DNA of 64,000 nucleotides from Lunularia cruciata (taxonomy: Eukaryota > Streptophyta > Marchantiopsida > Lunulariales > Lunulariaceae). Each line of letters begins with the position of its first letter. Within the stretch, counting starts at the first letter, position 1. Position numbers and translations under genes: made by a program. Shown here piece by piece: positions 13,087-23,969 of this stretch. The notes under the pieces were generated by a model, which saw only the letters and a program-made list of their open reading frames with translations, was not told the DNA's origin and ran no database searches. The stretch lies in contig OX419755.1 in NCBI GenBank assembly GCA_948567375.1, positions 53,152,291 through 53,216,290 on the forward strand, in the 5' to 3' direction.

Positions 13087-13101
13087 TTGAGGGAGGAGGT
13101 A
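13087..13101 (+). other. Polypurine tract of family B
   Basis: GAGGGAGGAGGTA lies directly before the right LTR start TGTGGTACC, the position at which plus-strand priming occurs in LTR elements. Confidence 0.7.
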
Positions 13102-16020
13102 TGTGGTACCCATATTCTTTGTTTTTGTTATATTTTGAAGAAGAAGTGCACAATCAAAGTTCAACCCGAATAGCATTAAAAGAAGGAGAATCGTGTCTTC
13201 AAGTTGGAGAAAAGTGACTTTGTGTTAGGAAAGAAGAACTCAGATCTGTGAGCCGGCCTGTCTCTCACTTAGGATAAACCTCTAATGGCTATTATGGTAG
13301 CGCACCATAGACTAATAAGGCAAGGAACCCCAACTCCATCATACTCCTCCAAGGCTAACACTCCAAGACTCAAGACATTGCTCACTAGAGAACTCAATGA
13401 GAGAGAGATAGTTGCAAATGAAAGGATGATGAGTACTTCCTCACCCCTTGTTTATACACTTGTGAAATAGTTATGCACCAAAGTTACTAATTACTGGAGT
13501 AACTCAAGTTACTAGGCTAAAAGTCAAGTAAAGTCAAAAAGTAGAAAGGAATATCCATTCACATGGGCATATTCCACTAGCATGTGATCTTATCTTGACC
13601 CAACCACTAAGTCAAGGATTCCTTCACATGGGCTATCCTTGGACTATAGAAGAATCCAAAACAAAAAGGCTTGCGGGCCCAAGAGTTCTCAACTCTTTCC
13701 ACAAAGCCAAACACTAGGAATAATACCAAGTCAACACACTAGAATCCAAAATAGTGGTGCTCATCTTTTCCACCTCCCTAAAGTAAGGTCCCCTCTATCT
13801 TAGCTATGACTAACTCTAGTTAATCATGACTAATGTAGAACCATCCTTTATCTCTATATAAATAATATCTCTCAGGTACTTGTAATACCAAGCTAAATAT
13901 CACAATACCACACACATGCACAAATGGGTGTTATAGATCAGACTTGTTAGAGAGAAACCCAAAGTACGGAAACTTTTCCATGGGGTGATTAACCCGATGT
14001 GAAGATGGCATAACAAATTTCCTTTGAGTTACCAACCAAGAAAGTACAAGTAAGAAAATAGCTAAGGCATGAACAACTAAACTTGATAGTGTCAAGAGGA
14101 ATCATGCAAAAGGTGTGATTATCAATGAAGAGTGATGGAGGAAAGACCACGCAGCAAAGAACTAAAATCAAGAATTCATCAAGGGGATTTCAAAATGCCA
14201 CACAAGTATCCTAAGCCATTGAGTAGTTGACCCTAAGGAGTGCTTATAGTGGAGTCATCGAATAATTTGATGTTTAACAATACTAAGGGAGTTAGGATCT
14301 CAAGACCAAGAGACAATAGAATTATCTTCCAACTACCACAATTGAGAGATCACATGATGCCAATGAAGGGCAAGAAGAAGATTCCCTCACTTGCAATGAG
14401 AAATCCTATGATTTGGAGGTTAGACATGATAGCAAGGATTGAAGTTCTGAGTAGACTTTGGATCACCTTTTGGCCTAGAATTGGAACTTGAGTTTTCTAG
14501 GGTTCATGGCAGAAGTAGCTGCAAGCAATGTGAGGAGGGACTTGAGAATGAAGGGAAGAGAGCCCAATCCGGCTTGATGGACAGGGTTGGATTGGAGATT
14601 GGTTCTAGGGAGAGAGGCTAGTGAGGAAATTGGGGCTACATTCCTTGGGAAAGGAGAGTCTACGGAGGAGACTATAGAAATCCGCAATTCCTTCATTGTG
14701 TTGCATACAAAGAATGGATATAAGGTCAAGACCTGGTGAGGCAAAGTATTCTTGGGGCAATGATGGCACTCTTCAAGCCAAATCAAACCACATACGTGAT
14801 GAAGCACCAAGTGGTATTTTTCCACCAGATGTTTGCAGGAGCACCGGTGAATTGGGTAAGTGTTTTCACCAACAAACATGGCAAATAGTGCGGTGTTGGA
14901 GAGATCAAGCTGCTCTCCACTATTTGGTGCCATCTGCCACTCATTTCTACTTTGGGTTGAACCTGATGAAGGAGGCAGAGTGAAGAAAAATGGTGTCTCA
15001 CTTTCATCCAGATTTACAAAAAGAAGCAGACAAGGAGGAGCAATAGTACATCCAACATATCAAAAGTAGTGATGAGCACAATGCAAGAACGGGTCAACAC
15101 ATGAAGGTAGTAGTCAATATTCCAAAGACAAAGAAGAGAAGTCAGCCTGTGGAGATGGTATCACCAGTTCAGTCCCAAAAGACAAGAAAGGTGAACCTTA
15201 AGCACAACATTGTGGTAATCGATAGTCATTAGGAGCAAAAGAATCAAAAGGCAAAGCCGAGTATAAGTCAAAAGACTCAGGAGAAGAAGAAGAACCAAAG
15301 CTTATACTGCAAAGTGAGAGTTGAGCAATGGACCTGAGGATGAACCAAAAGTTCAGCAATGGGGGGAGAGAACGATGTTGAAGACAAAAGATTGAGAGTT
15401 CCTTGCCGCAATTGATCAGATGGGAGGAAAAGATATTCCGTGTCTAGAATTGCCACAGATGGAGGTTGAAGAAACTCAAGAAGCCAAGCTAAAGTTGGGG
15501 TTCCAAAAAGGGAGGAGATCAAAGAGAAGTGTACCTATTGTAGGTGCAGAAATGAGCAAAGCAAGCCCAATAGATGAAGAAGGAGAAAGCTCCGATGAGA
15601 TGCCTTTGAGAGTGAGAAGATTGAGATTTTGGAGTAAAGCTCTAATAAAAGAAGTGAAGAATGCAAGGCCCAAAGATCCAAAAACTGCAGGAGCCTTTGA
15701 TAGGGTGGAGTACTTGTAGAAGATTATCTGTCCATTGTTATTGCAGTTGAAGAAGAAGAGAGAAGAGTTGAGGGGAGGTCATGCAAAGTTGAAAGATGAA
15801 TTGAGAGTAGTACAATACATGATTGAAGAAAGTCTGGAGTTAAGAAGGAAGTTAATCCAAGGAGAAAGGGAAGTAGACAAACTTCATGCTGAAGTAGAAC
15901 TCAAGAAGAACTGAATTGTTACTATTTACTTTGTATTTGACCATTTCTAATTTGTATCTTTGTGGGAACAAACTTTATTTACCTAATTACCACAAAAGTG
16001 ATACTTGCTGGGTTGTCACA
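13102..16020 (+). repeat. Family B right LTR, carrying a 688 bp insertion
   Basis: It is homologous to 7820-10051, with matching start TGTGGTACCC and end GGTTGTCACA. The homology is interrupted at 13247-13934. Without that insertion the LTR is about 2.2 kb, equal to its partner. The protein-like frames at 14240-14491 and 15420-15719 match those in the left LTR. Confidence 0.88.
13247..13934 (+). mobile_element. 688 bp insertion inside the family B right LTR
   Basis: This segment is missing from the left LTR. It begins TGTGAGCCGG and ends GGTGTTAT. The five bases AGATC stand on both sides (13242-13246 and 13935-13939), a plausible target duplication. It contains a TATA-like tctctatataaataat near 13850-13866, about 70 bases before its right end. 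This would fit a lone LTR or a small LTR-like element. No coding content is convincing. The family is unknown and its strand is assigned from the TATA orientation only. Confidence 0.6.
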
Positions 16021-16025
16021 GATAT
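16021..16025. repeat. Target site duplication of family B, right copy (GATAT)
   Basis: It is identical to 7815-7819 and follows the CA end of the right LTR. Confidence 0.9.
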
Positions 16026-17910
16026 GCTATAGAAAGGGTTTATCCAAACCAATGGATCTTGTTTATGAAGAAGAAAGACGGTACAATATGGATGTGCATT
16101 TGCTACTAAGGCCTAAATCAACAAATTGTGAAAAAGTACACATTATCTCACATGGATGACCTTTTTGATCAACTCAATGCGGCCAAAAAATTCACAAAAC
16201 TTGATCTACAGAGCGGTTATAACCAAATCAGGATTGTGGTGGAAGACATACACAAAACTACATTTCAAACAAAGTATGGTCACTTTGAGTTTCTAGTGAT
16301 ACCATTTGGCCTCACCAACGCACTAACTACTTTCATGACTTTGATGAATGACATATTTCATCTATACTTGGATAAGTCTATTATTATTTTTCTTGATTAC
16401 ATCTTAGTCTATAGTAGGACAATGAAAGAGCAAAAGCAACATCTACAAGAAGTCTTCCAAACTTTATGCCAGAGAAGTTGTATGCCAAACTTTCAAAGTG
16501 CAAGTTTGGCAAGTCTGAAGTAGATTACTTAGGGCATAGAGTAAGTGCAGAAGCTGTCCAAGTTTTAATAGATAAAATAAATGTCATTAGTGCTCTAGAA
16601 GATCAAGCTCAACTCAAGAGTTTCTTGGGATTGATAGGGTTCTATCATCAATTTTTCAAGGACTTCTCCAAGCTTGCACAACCCTTAATAGCACTACTTA
16701 GAAAGAGAAAGAAATGGATATGGAGAATCATATAAGAATTGGCCTTTTAGGAATTGAAAGATACATTACTACATGCACCAATATTGAAATGGTATGACCA
16801 AACATGTCCTATCAAGCTGGCTATAGATGCATTAAGTGTTGCAATAAAAGCAATCTTAGAACAAGAATAGAGTGACAAATGGCACCTAGTTATATATTTC
16901 TATCCAAAGCTGTTATTGATAGAGCACAAATATCAAACCATTGAATGAGAAGAGTTGGCTATTGTACTTGCAACCAATCATTGGAAGTAATATCTAGGTG
17001 AGATGGTATTTATAGTGGAGATAGACCTCAATTCACTAGTCTACCTCAAGACACAAAAAGATCTATCTCATCAATAGATTTGTTGGGTAGAGTGGAGACA
17101 ACGGTTCAACATGGTGATCACATATGTGGAAGGCAAGAAGCAACTTGTAGATTCATTTACCCAAATACAAATGGTGAAAATCTGGTTGTAGAGGTCAAGA
17201 TGAGCCCATATATCTGGCCAATGATTCTTACTACTACAAAGACTGACCCACCTATTGAAGGAGTTCAATCATCCAAAGGTGTAACCAGTATCCAAGGATT
17301 CACCTTTTTCTATAGCAAGTTATGCATCTTGGATTCTTCAGATCTAAGAACCACCATCCTAGGAAAATATCATGATTTTGCCCTTATAGGTCATGTTGGA
17401 GTGTACAAGACCTTAAATGCAGTCAAACACCATTACTATTGGCCCAAGATGAGTAACAATGTGATGGAGTACATTTGAAGTTGCTTACTCTATCAACAAA
17501 ATAAAGCCTCTAATCAAGCTCTCATAGGACTTCTTCAACCTCTCCCTACTTCTACACAATGTTAGGAGTAATTCAACATGGATTTGGTTGTGATTTGCCC
17601 AAGACCGCCTTAGTTTTGACTCCATTGTAGTCTTTGTAGATTAACTCAACAAAATGATTCACGTGTGTCTTATGACCAAGGATGTGATTGCTCCACAATT
17701 AGCTCAATTGTACTCAATTGTGGTCTTTTTCACCACGGTCCTATCTTGAGTGCTCATCATCAATCACTGCACTCAATTCCTTAGTTTGTTTTGGAGAACA
17801 CTCTTCAATATCTTCAAAACCAAACTTGCCATGTCTACACCATACCATCCACAAATTGATGGACAAATAGAGCAGGCCAATTGCATTATCAAGGACATGC
17901 TCTGAAGCTT
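16026..17910 (+). pseudogene. RT, RNase H and integrase segment of the host family A element
   Basis: RT continues directly after the family B insertion. The frame at 16128-16523 has FTKLDLQSGYNQIRI, PFGLTNA and FLDYILVYS segments. 16466-16735 has the LGHRVS and FLGLIGFYHQFF segments typical of the RT connection. RNase H-like sequence spans about 16740-17090. Integrase spans about 17330-17910, with a zinc-binding-like start in the frame 17080-17478. It is a broken fossil. Confidence 0.85.
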
Positions 17911-18237
17911 CACTTTAGAGGAGAAAGAAGGTGGAACACTTTACTTCCAAGTAGATATTCACCCTAACCACCTTCCGCCATAAGTAGATATTCACCCTAA
18001 CCACCTTGTCCAACACTCATTGATGGCACAGAGGAATACAAAGTCAAACTTATTTTCCAAAAATGCATTTGTGGTACCCACTATCCATATGTGGAATATC
18101 TTGTACATTGGAAAGGGTACCCATTGTATGAGGCAATATCTGAACTTGTAGCTTGCTTGAAATAATGCAATGGTGTTAGTGCAATCTTTTAAACAATAAA
18201 TTTGCAACAAGGATGTTGCCTCTTAAAAGGGAGACAT

Positions 18238-18821
18238 TATAATACCATTAGCTAAAAAGATTATCTAGAGATGGAAATTAGTTTGGTAATGTCTTTAGAG
18301 ATGTTAAATATTATGGTCTAAATAGATCAGATATATATGTCACTAATAGTACTTCCATTAATAGGGAAAAGTTCCAAAACACTTTAAAAACTTCAAAGCT
18401 AATTTTGGAGGGCTAAAAATTATGAATCAGGCTTCACAAAATAGAAGATATCTGCCTCTTCTTTCCTTGTTTGACTTTTCAAGAACTTTCTAATGACACA
18501 TCATCCATGTTGTTTTGAGCTTCTTTTAGGATGATTCCTCAAAGATTCCATTTGATCAAACTTGTTTGCCCACCAAATAGGACAAGAATTGACATATCAC
18601 CAATCAATGTAGCTAATCTGAGGATAAATCTTGTTGACATATCAGCAATCTATATATTTGGATGTAGCTCAAGGGTGTAGCTCTCTTTGGATGGATCTTC
18701 TTTGCTACATAATAAAAACAAGGTGTTCCTTTGGGACATTTGAGAAATGAAACTTAGTGTTTTTCTTTTGTTTTTTCTCTTGTGTTTCTCTTGAGTTTTC
18801 TCTTGTCCTCAAAACATTACA
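18238..18821 (+). repeat. Family A LTR (3' LTR of the host element)
   Basis: It is 584 bp, starts TATAATACC and ends AACATTACA. It is preceded by the purine tract AAAAGGGAGA (about 18225-18234). A TATA-like motif and the family-specific cttTGGGACATT block lie in the second half, as in the other copies. Confidence 0.85.
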
Positions 18822-20269
18822 TCCATAAGGCACCTTTGAATCCTGCCTAATCAATCCCAACATTCAATCCACTACTAAACATTGATGACCTTAAGTAGAT
18901 CCTCCTCTCCCTCAAATGAATTTAGTGACTATCATCTTCTTGTTGTTGCTCTTGCACTTTATATAGAGCATAGTTGCATCTTCCATTTTAATGATTGTAC
19001 CACACATATTGCACAAGATCAAGCTCTCTTCTTGTCTATTTTTTCCTTAAAATAGCAATGGAGCTATTCAATCCAAAACTTGTTGCCTCTCTAATATCTT
19101 TCTTTAGATGCTTGATTTGAAAAGTTTTCTAAAGCCAAGCTAAGGTAAACTATTACCTATATGGCATCTCATCAATAGCTTTGAAGCTAATTCCAATCTC
19201 ACCAATTCTCCATAGTCAAATCAGATCTAGCTTCACATTCAAGAAGTTTAAGAAAATCATAATCTGAAAGGAATAAGGTTTAGTATCTACATTTATGCCC
19301 CAATGTGTTTTGCACACATAAATTTCCAAGCAAAAGCAAAGAGTATTTTGAGTATAGAACTCCCTAAGTGCATATTTATGCTGTCAAACCACATTTTAGA
19401 AGAATGCACCAAAATGCATAGGGCATTACGTGCTCAAAATGGTCCAATGCAAAGGAAGGAAAATCGACAACAATCCCAAAACATAACACCATTGTGGATG
19501 AACAAAGTCTTCACTAGTTTCAAAAAATCCCAATTCTGTATCAAACTTCCACTTGCACTAAACAAAAAATTTTGTCACTCCATCCAAACCCAATAAAGCA
19601 TAATTACACCGTCAACAATACCAATATTCACAAAGACTTTACAAAGACATTTTCCTAAAATATAGTTATATGAATATTAATGTAGGGTACCTTAAACACA
19701 CACACATAATCTATACTAGAGGGAGTGGGATTTCTTCTTCTATTTTTCATCTACAATTATTAGGTACTAAGCCTTGATGCATACCATTACACATCTAAAT
19801 ACAATTTTCACTCTAATATCCAATATAGCTGGTGGGTGAGAATTCTATCCAATTTTAGAGCATACCGTTTGATTGATCATATCTATATAATATACTATAA
19901 ATATAGTATGAAATGTTTTCTCCAGATGTCCATATAATAGTTACTAAACAAGTACAATACTATAACTTGCAAAACACATGCCTAAAATTGTACACCATTG
20001 ATTGTCTTTTGGCAGCCTTAACTCATCTTAGCTCATATTTATCAATCTCTTTGGCTCTAGTACCTTGTCATATTTGCATAAAGATATGCAATAGCATCAC
20101 AAGTATTGTATGTCAAGTGCCACTTGGTTTCTGATTTCCTTTGTTTGCCAAAGCTAACTGATATCTCTCAATACATGCCCAAGCTACAAGTGACCTATGC
20201 ATCCTTTTTGACCACAGGCTTGCAAAGAAAACTCTACAATGAGTACAACCATTAATTTTTGGTGCAACA
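18822..20269. other. No recognisable gene
   Basis: AT-rich sequence without a convincing coding frame. The open frame at 19303-19596 has no motif I recognise and no partner elsewhere in the window. I see no RNA gene. Confidence 0.5.
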
Positions 20270-21800
20270 AAAATGGAGGATGCTAAAAGAGAGCAAACAC
20301 TACCAAATCAATGCCAAAGACCTAGCCAAAGATTATTGAAATGGATTCAAACAAGGCCAGCCATATTGCTATTGACAATGGTGACTAAGAGAATGACACA
20401 CCAAACCCAGAAAATATGTCAAAACTCATGGATGAAAATTGGCAAGCATTGGTAGAGCATAGCAAATCAAACCCAAAGAAGACTTAAAGAGAAATTATCA
20501 GTTGGTTCCAAGAAAGCTTTAGCATCAACATCACATAGGATGTTGATGCTAAAAAATCCTCTCCAATGTCAAGAATGGAGTGGCAATTGGCACATTGATA
20601 ATTGGACACAAAAACATTTATGCAAATATAAGGCAAAAAATTTGAAGTTGACATATATTCAACTTCATCAATATATGAAAACCACGTTCAACCTTGCAAA
20701 AGCTCCTATGCAATCAACTATTTCAAATATCCTTGGGAATGAAAATGAGTGGAAAGACCCCTCACCATGCCAACAACCCATAGATAGAGATAGCTTTGGA
20801 AAAGTGAGTGCTTAAGCATTACGCAAATGGCTTTGTCTCTCATAAGACAACTTATTTAAGAGAAACCTTGAAATTTGGCAAGAATCCTCAATATTGATGA
20901 AGCAAAGATGCTCCAATTCTCAAGAGGTTGGCTTCAAAAGTTTGAGGCCCACCACAACCTTCATTGCTTTTGATTGCATGGAAAAAGTGGCTCTACTCAC
21001 AATGCAACAATCAAAGCTACCCTCCCAACATTGAGCAAAGCCATAGAAAAATATATCCTATCATACATTTATAACATAGACAAAATGGGGTTATTTTACA
21101 ACATGGCACCAGACACGACAATTGCTTAGCAATAGATAGAAGGGGAAATAAGGAGAAGATGTATATCACTCTTGCATTTACCTCAAATACAAATGGCAAC
21201 CACAAACTTCCTCCACTTTTTCTTGGTAAAATTTCCAAGACAAGGTGCCTTTAGAGGAACTCAAAATAAGACCTTGGCTTTTATTACTAGAAAAATATAA
21301 AAGCATGGATGACTTGTCTCTTTTTCCAAGTATGAAGTCCAAATTTTACCATAAGATACATTGGAAATACAATGCTAAAAAATTTTGAAACAACCATCAA
21401 TCTTTTTTGCAAGAATGGATAAGCAAGTTGGACACCAAAATACACAAGAACAACCAAAAACGTATGTTATTAATGAACAATGCACCATCCACATTGTTTG
21501 ATACCTTAATTTGGAGTGTACAAAGGTCCACTTCCTACCACAAATACAACATCAAAGATTCAGCTAATGGATGATGGCATCATTGATGCATTCAAGGGCC
21601 ACTACTAAATATTAAAGATTCAACACCACACTTAAGCAAGATGAGGCAAGAGAAGTAACTCTCTATAAAGTTGACCCATTGCAAACCATGCATGGTTTGC
21701 AATGGCCAATTTTAGCATGGAATGCAATCAATATTGAGACAATTTGAAACTATTAGTAGCACCACCAAATCCTCAACAAATGTAGGTAGATTGGCTTTCC
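20270..21800 (+). pseudogene. Decayed pogo/Tigger-like DNA transposon transposase
   Basis: The layout matches CENP-B-like transposases of the pogo/Tigger group. A helix-turn-helix-like region lies at about 20600-20760. A second DNA-binding segment follows near 20890-20980 with the typical FSRGWLQKFEAHHN-like wording and HGKSGS nearby. The DDE region has YNIDKMGLFYNMAPDTTIA at about 21067-21123. Then come LLMNNAPS near 21473-21496 and MDDGIIDAFKGHY near 21567-21605. The first and third catalytic Asp are readable. The second appears as Asn (NNAPS where DNAPS is usual). Frameshifts and stops are numerous, so it is inactive. I could not find terminal inverted repeats. Such elements are less commonly reported in plants than hAT or PIF. 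Confidence 0.75.
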
Positions 21801-21939
21801 AATCCCTTAGTTGACAATAGCATATGATCAAAGCTTCCCGTAATTAAGACACAAGGAAACCAGCATTGAAAAAGTGCTTGAGGAACAAATTGCCTTGCTT
21901 GCATCCAAAACAGCTTTTCCATTAAAAACCTTCTAGGGT

Positions 21940-22145
21940 TATATACCCACCGGGCACTACATTTGGTAGTAGCATAAAAGGGTGGCCGGAGCAGCTTGGG
22001 TATCGGTGGCTGACTACATTAAGTCTCAACCTATAGAACATAAAGACCGTGTTGGGGGCGACAGCCACGGCCATGGGGAGCGCGGTCTACCTCAAAGTCG
22101 AGTTAGATAAAGCAAAGGCTGCTAACAAGGCAGCTCATACCCGCT
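21940..22145 (+). pseudogene. GC-richer coding-like fragment of unknown origin
   Basis: This stretch is clearly richer in GC than its surroundings. It reads AAWVSVADYIKSQPIEHKDR in one frame. A different frame then reads ATATAMGSAVYLKVELDKAK and ends at a stop near 22147. It looks like the C-terminal part of a processed host protein copy or of a mobile-element protein, interrupted by a frame change. I do not recognise the family. Confidence 0.35.
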
Positions 22146-22147
22146 AA

Positions 22148-23330
22148 TGGCTTGGTCAACCCACCCAAGGAAAGTATTGTCTAAGATTATTTCTTTGATG
22201 ATTTCTTTACAATGGTAGATGAGTACAACAATGATAGGGAGTATGCCCATACTATAAAAGAAGGGGAACCTAATGTGACACCAAAGGAACTTCTCTTTAC
22301 TCTTTAGACTCTCATATACTATTAGAAGAAGACCCAACCACAAACCAACATTTCTTGTCCACAAGCAAGCCTTGAAATATCATATTTCCCTTATTCAAAC
22401 TAATATTCAAGAATTTCTGAAAAAGTAGACTTTCTTTTGTATAGTACAATATCTAGTAACCAATATTTGCAAATTTCTTCATCACGTAGCATGTATTAGA
22501 GGAAACTCTTGTCTCTAACAACATATCTTTGTGCATTTTCTTATTGGATGGTAAATATTAGAGACTATTAGATTAGAACAGACTTGGTTCCAAAAAAAAT
22601 ATCAAGTATTTAGAGGTTCTTTAGTTATCAAGTATTAAGTAATAAAGGATGATTGTATTTACTTATGGTTAGAATTCCAATTCCTATCTTGGAATAACAA
22701 GTGTTAATAAATAATCTCTTATTGATTTTTTCTGTTAATAAGTTGCAATTTCAATATACAGTTCTCTAAAGTATGAACCTTTTTTCCAATATTGCCTTGA
22801 AAAGTACATTGGGATTGAAGTTTATCTCTAGAGCTAATTGGTTGATTTTGACATTTAAAAGATAGCAACTTAGTGATTGTATCTTTGTTTAAGTTAATCT
22901 TGCTAAGCTTGTTTAAGGTCATAGATTCCTCTTCTCTAAATAAGGAAAGATAATTTTAAATTAGTGAAAGTAATCAATTGCATGTTATATATCTTGTCTT
23001 CCCAAGAGTCTTCTTTGAAAAAGAAAAATAGTTTACAATCAATGGATAATTTTCTCTATTTTGAACATGAAGTTATTGAGCAATGACAACTAGGAAGTGT
23101 GCTTGGAAGCAAGCATCCTTTGAAGAAAGTGTAATAGCTCACCGGTCTAGCTCAATTGCACCACATATGTATTGGAGCTCAAGTAATTCATCAAAGCAAA
23201 GCAAAGTGACAAGAACTACAAAGCTTTCTCATAAAGCTTTCTTGAGTATCATAAATGGCATAGTGGCATCTATAAATTGTCAAATGTTGTTGATAACAAC
23301 AACTAGAGATATCCAAAGTGCTTTTGTTGC
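22148..23330. other. No recognisable gene
   Basis: AT-rich sequence. Short open frames at 22122-22364, 22719-22922 and 23083-23349 have no recognisable motif and are within chance expectation for this composition. Confidence 0.5.
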
Positions 23331-23338
23331 ATTAGTAA

Positions 23339-23370
23339 ATGATAAATAGTGTGATTACACTATTTATCAT
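23339..23370. repeat. Perfect 14 bp inverted repeat with 4-base loop
   Basis: ATGATAAATAGTGT (23339-23352), GATT loop, then ACACTATTTATCAT (23357-23370). All 14 pairs match. It could form a cruciform or an RNA hairpin, or be a tiny relic of a palindromic mobile element. There is no T-tract that would suggest a terminator, and none is expected in plant DNA. Confidence 0.8.
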
Positions 23371-23969
23371 CACAATAAAAATTTCAATTTTGAAAAATAT
23401 AAGAGGTTTACAATTATGAAACATATCCCATAAATTTCCCTACATGACCCAATAAAGAAATCAATGCTTATTCATAAATAATTTATAAAATTCTTATGGG
23501 CTATAGCAAGTATTTATGGCCATCTCAAAAAGTGGAGTTTAGGTTGAAATTGGTGCTTATGGGTTGTCTAAGTGTTTAATTCCAAATGGTGTTAATTAAG
23601 ACTCTTGAATGGAGACTTGTCCAAATGTTCCATGTGTCATGAAGTCACAAAGGGGTTCAAATACATGTGTCACAATCAAAATTTCAATGAAAGAGGTGCC
23701 CAATTATCAACAAGAAGCAAAGCGTATGCAAAGTATCAATACTAAGAAAGAGAAATTCCAAACCTAAGCAATGCAATGCAAATTATGATTGATTTATGGC
23801 ACCAAGTTCAATACTCTATAAGTTCAGACCAAGTGTTAGTGCTGACTTAGAGAAATGTAGGGTGCACCTCCTTGGAGAAATTCATGGTGCACCATCTTTT
23901 AAAATCATACTTTGAAATTTGAATTTTAGTTTAAGGGATCATGGAATGCACACCCATTGGGATGGTAGA

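Larger units (their letters stand above)
7820..16020 (+). mobile_element. Family B Ty3/gypsy-type element with 2.2 kb LTRs, nested in family A
   Basis: It is bounded by TGTGGTACCC and GGTTGTCACA and flanked by GATAT on both sides. LTRs occupy 7820-10051 and 13102-16020; the right one is lengthened by an internal insertion. The 3.05 kb internal part holds protease, RT, RNase H and integrase in Ty3/gypsy order. I see no gag and no standard primer binding site after the left LTR. By eye the LTRs differ by only about 5-10 percent in well-aligned stretches, so this insertion looks younger than the inverted family A element. It is broken, with more than ten breaks across the coding part. Confidence 0.9.
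1..18821 (+). mobile_element. Family A Ty3/gypsy-type LTR retrotransposon, host of nested insertions, 5' end off window
   Basis: This is a broken plus-strand element whose 5' LTR lies left of the window. Its pieces are 1-198 (leader), 6142-7819 (gag, protease and the start of RT) and 16026-18237 (rest of RT, RNase H, integrase), followed by the 3' LTR at 18238-18821. Piece 1-198 matches the reverse complement of about 4750-5030 in the minus-strand family A copy. The sequence after 6141 continues that alignment, which shows that 199-6141 is an insertion. The RT region likewise stops at 7819 and resumes at 16026. The order gag-PR-RT-RH-IN is the Ty3/gypsy order. The element is heavily broken, with well over ten breaks. 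It must be older than both insertions. Confidence 0.85.
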
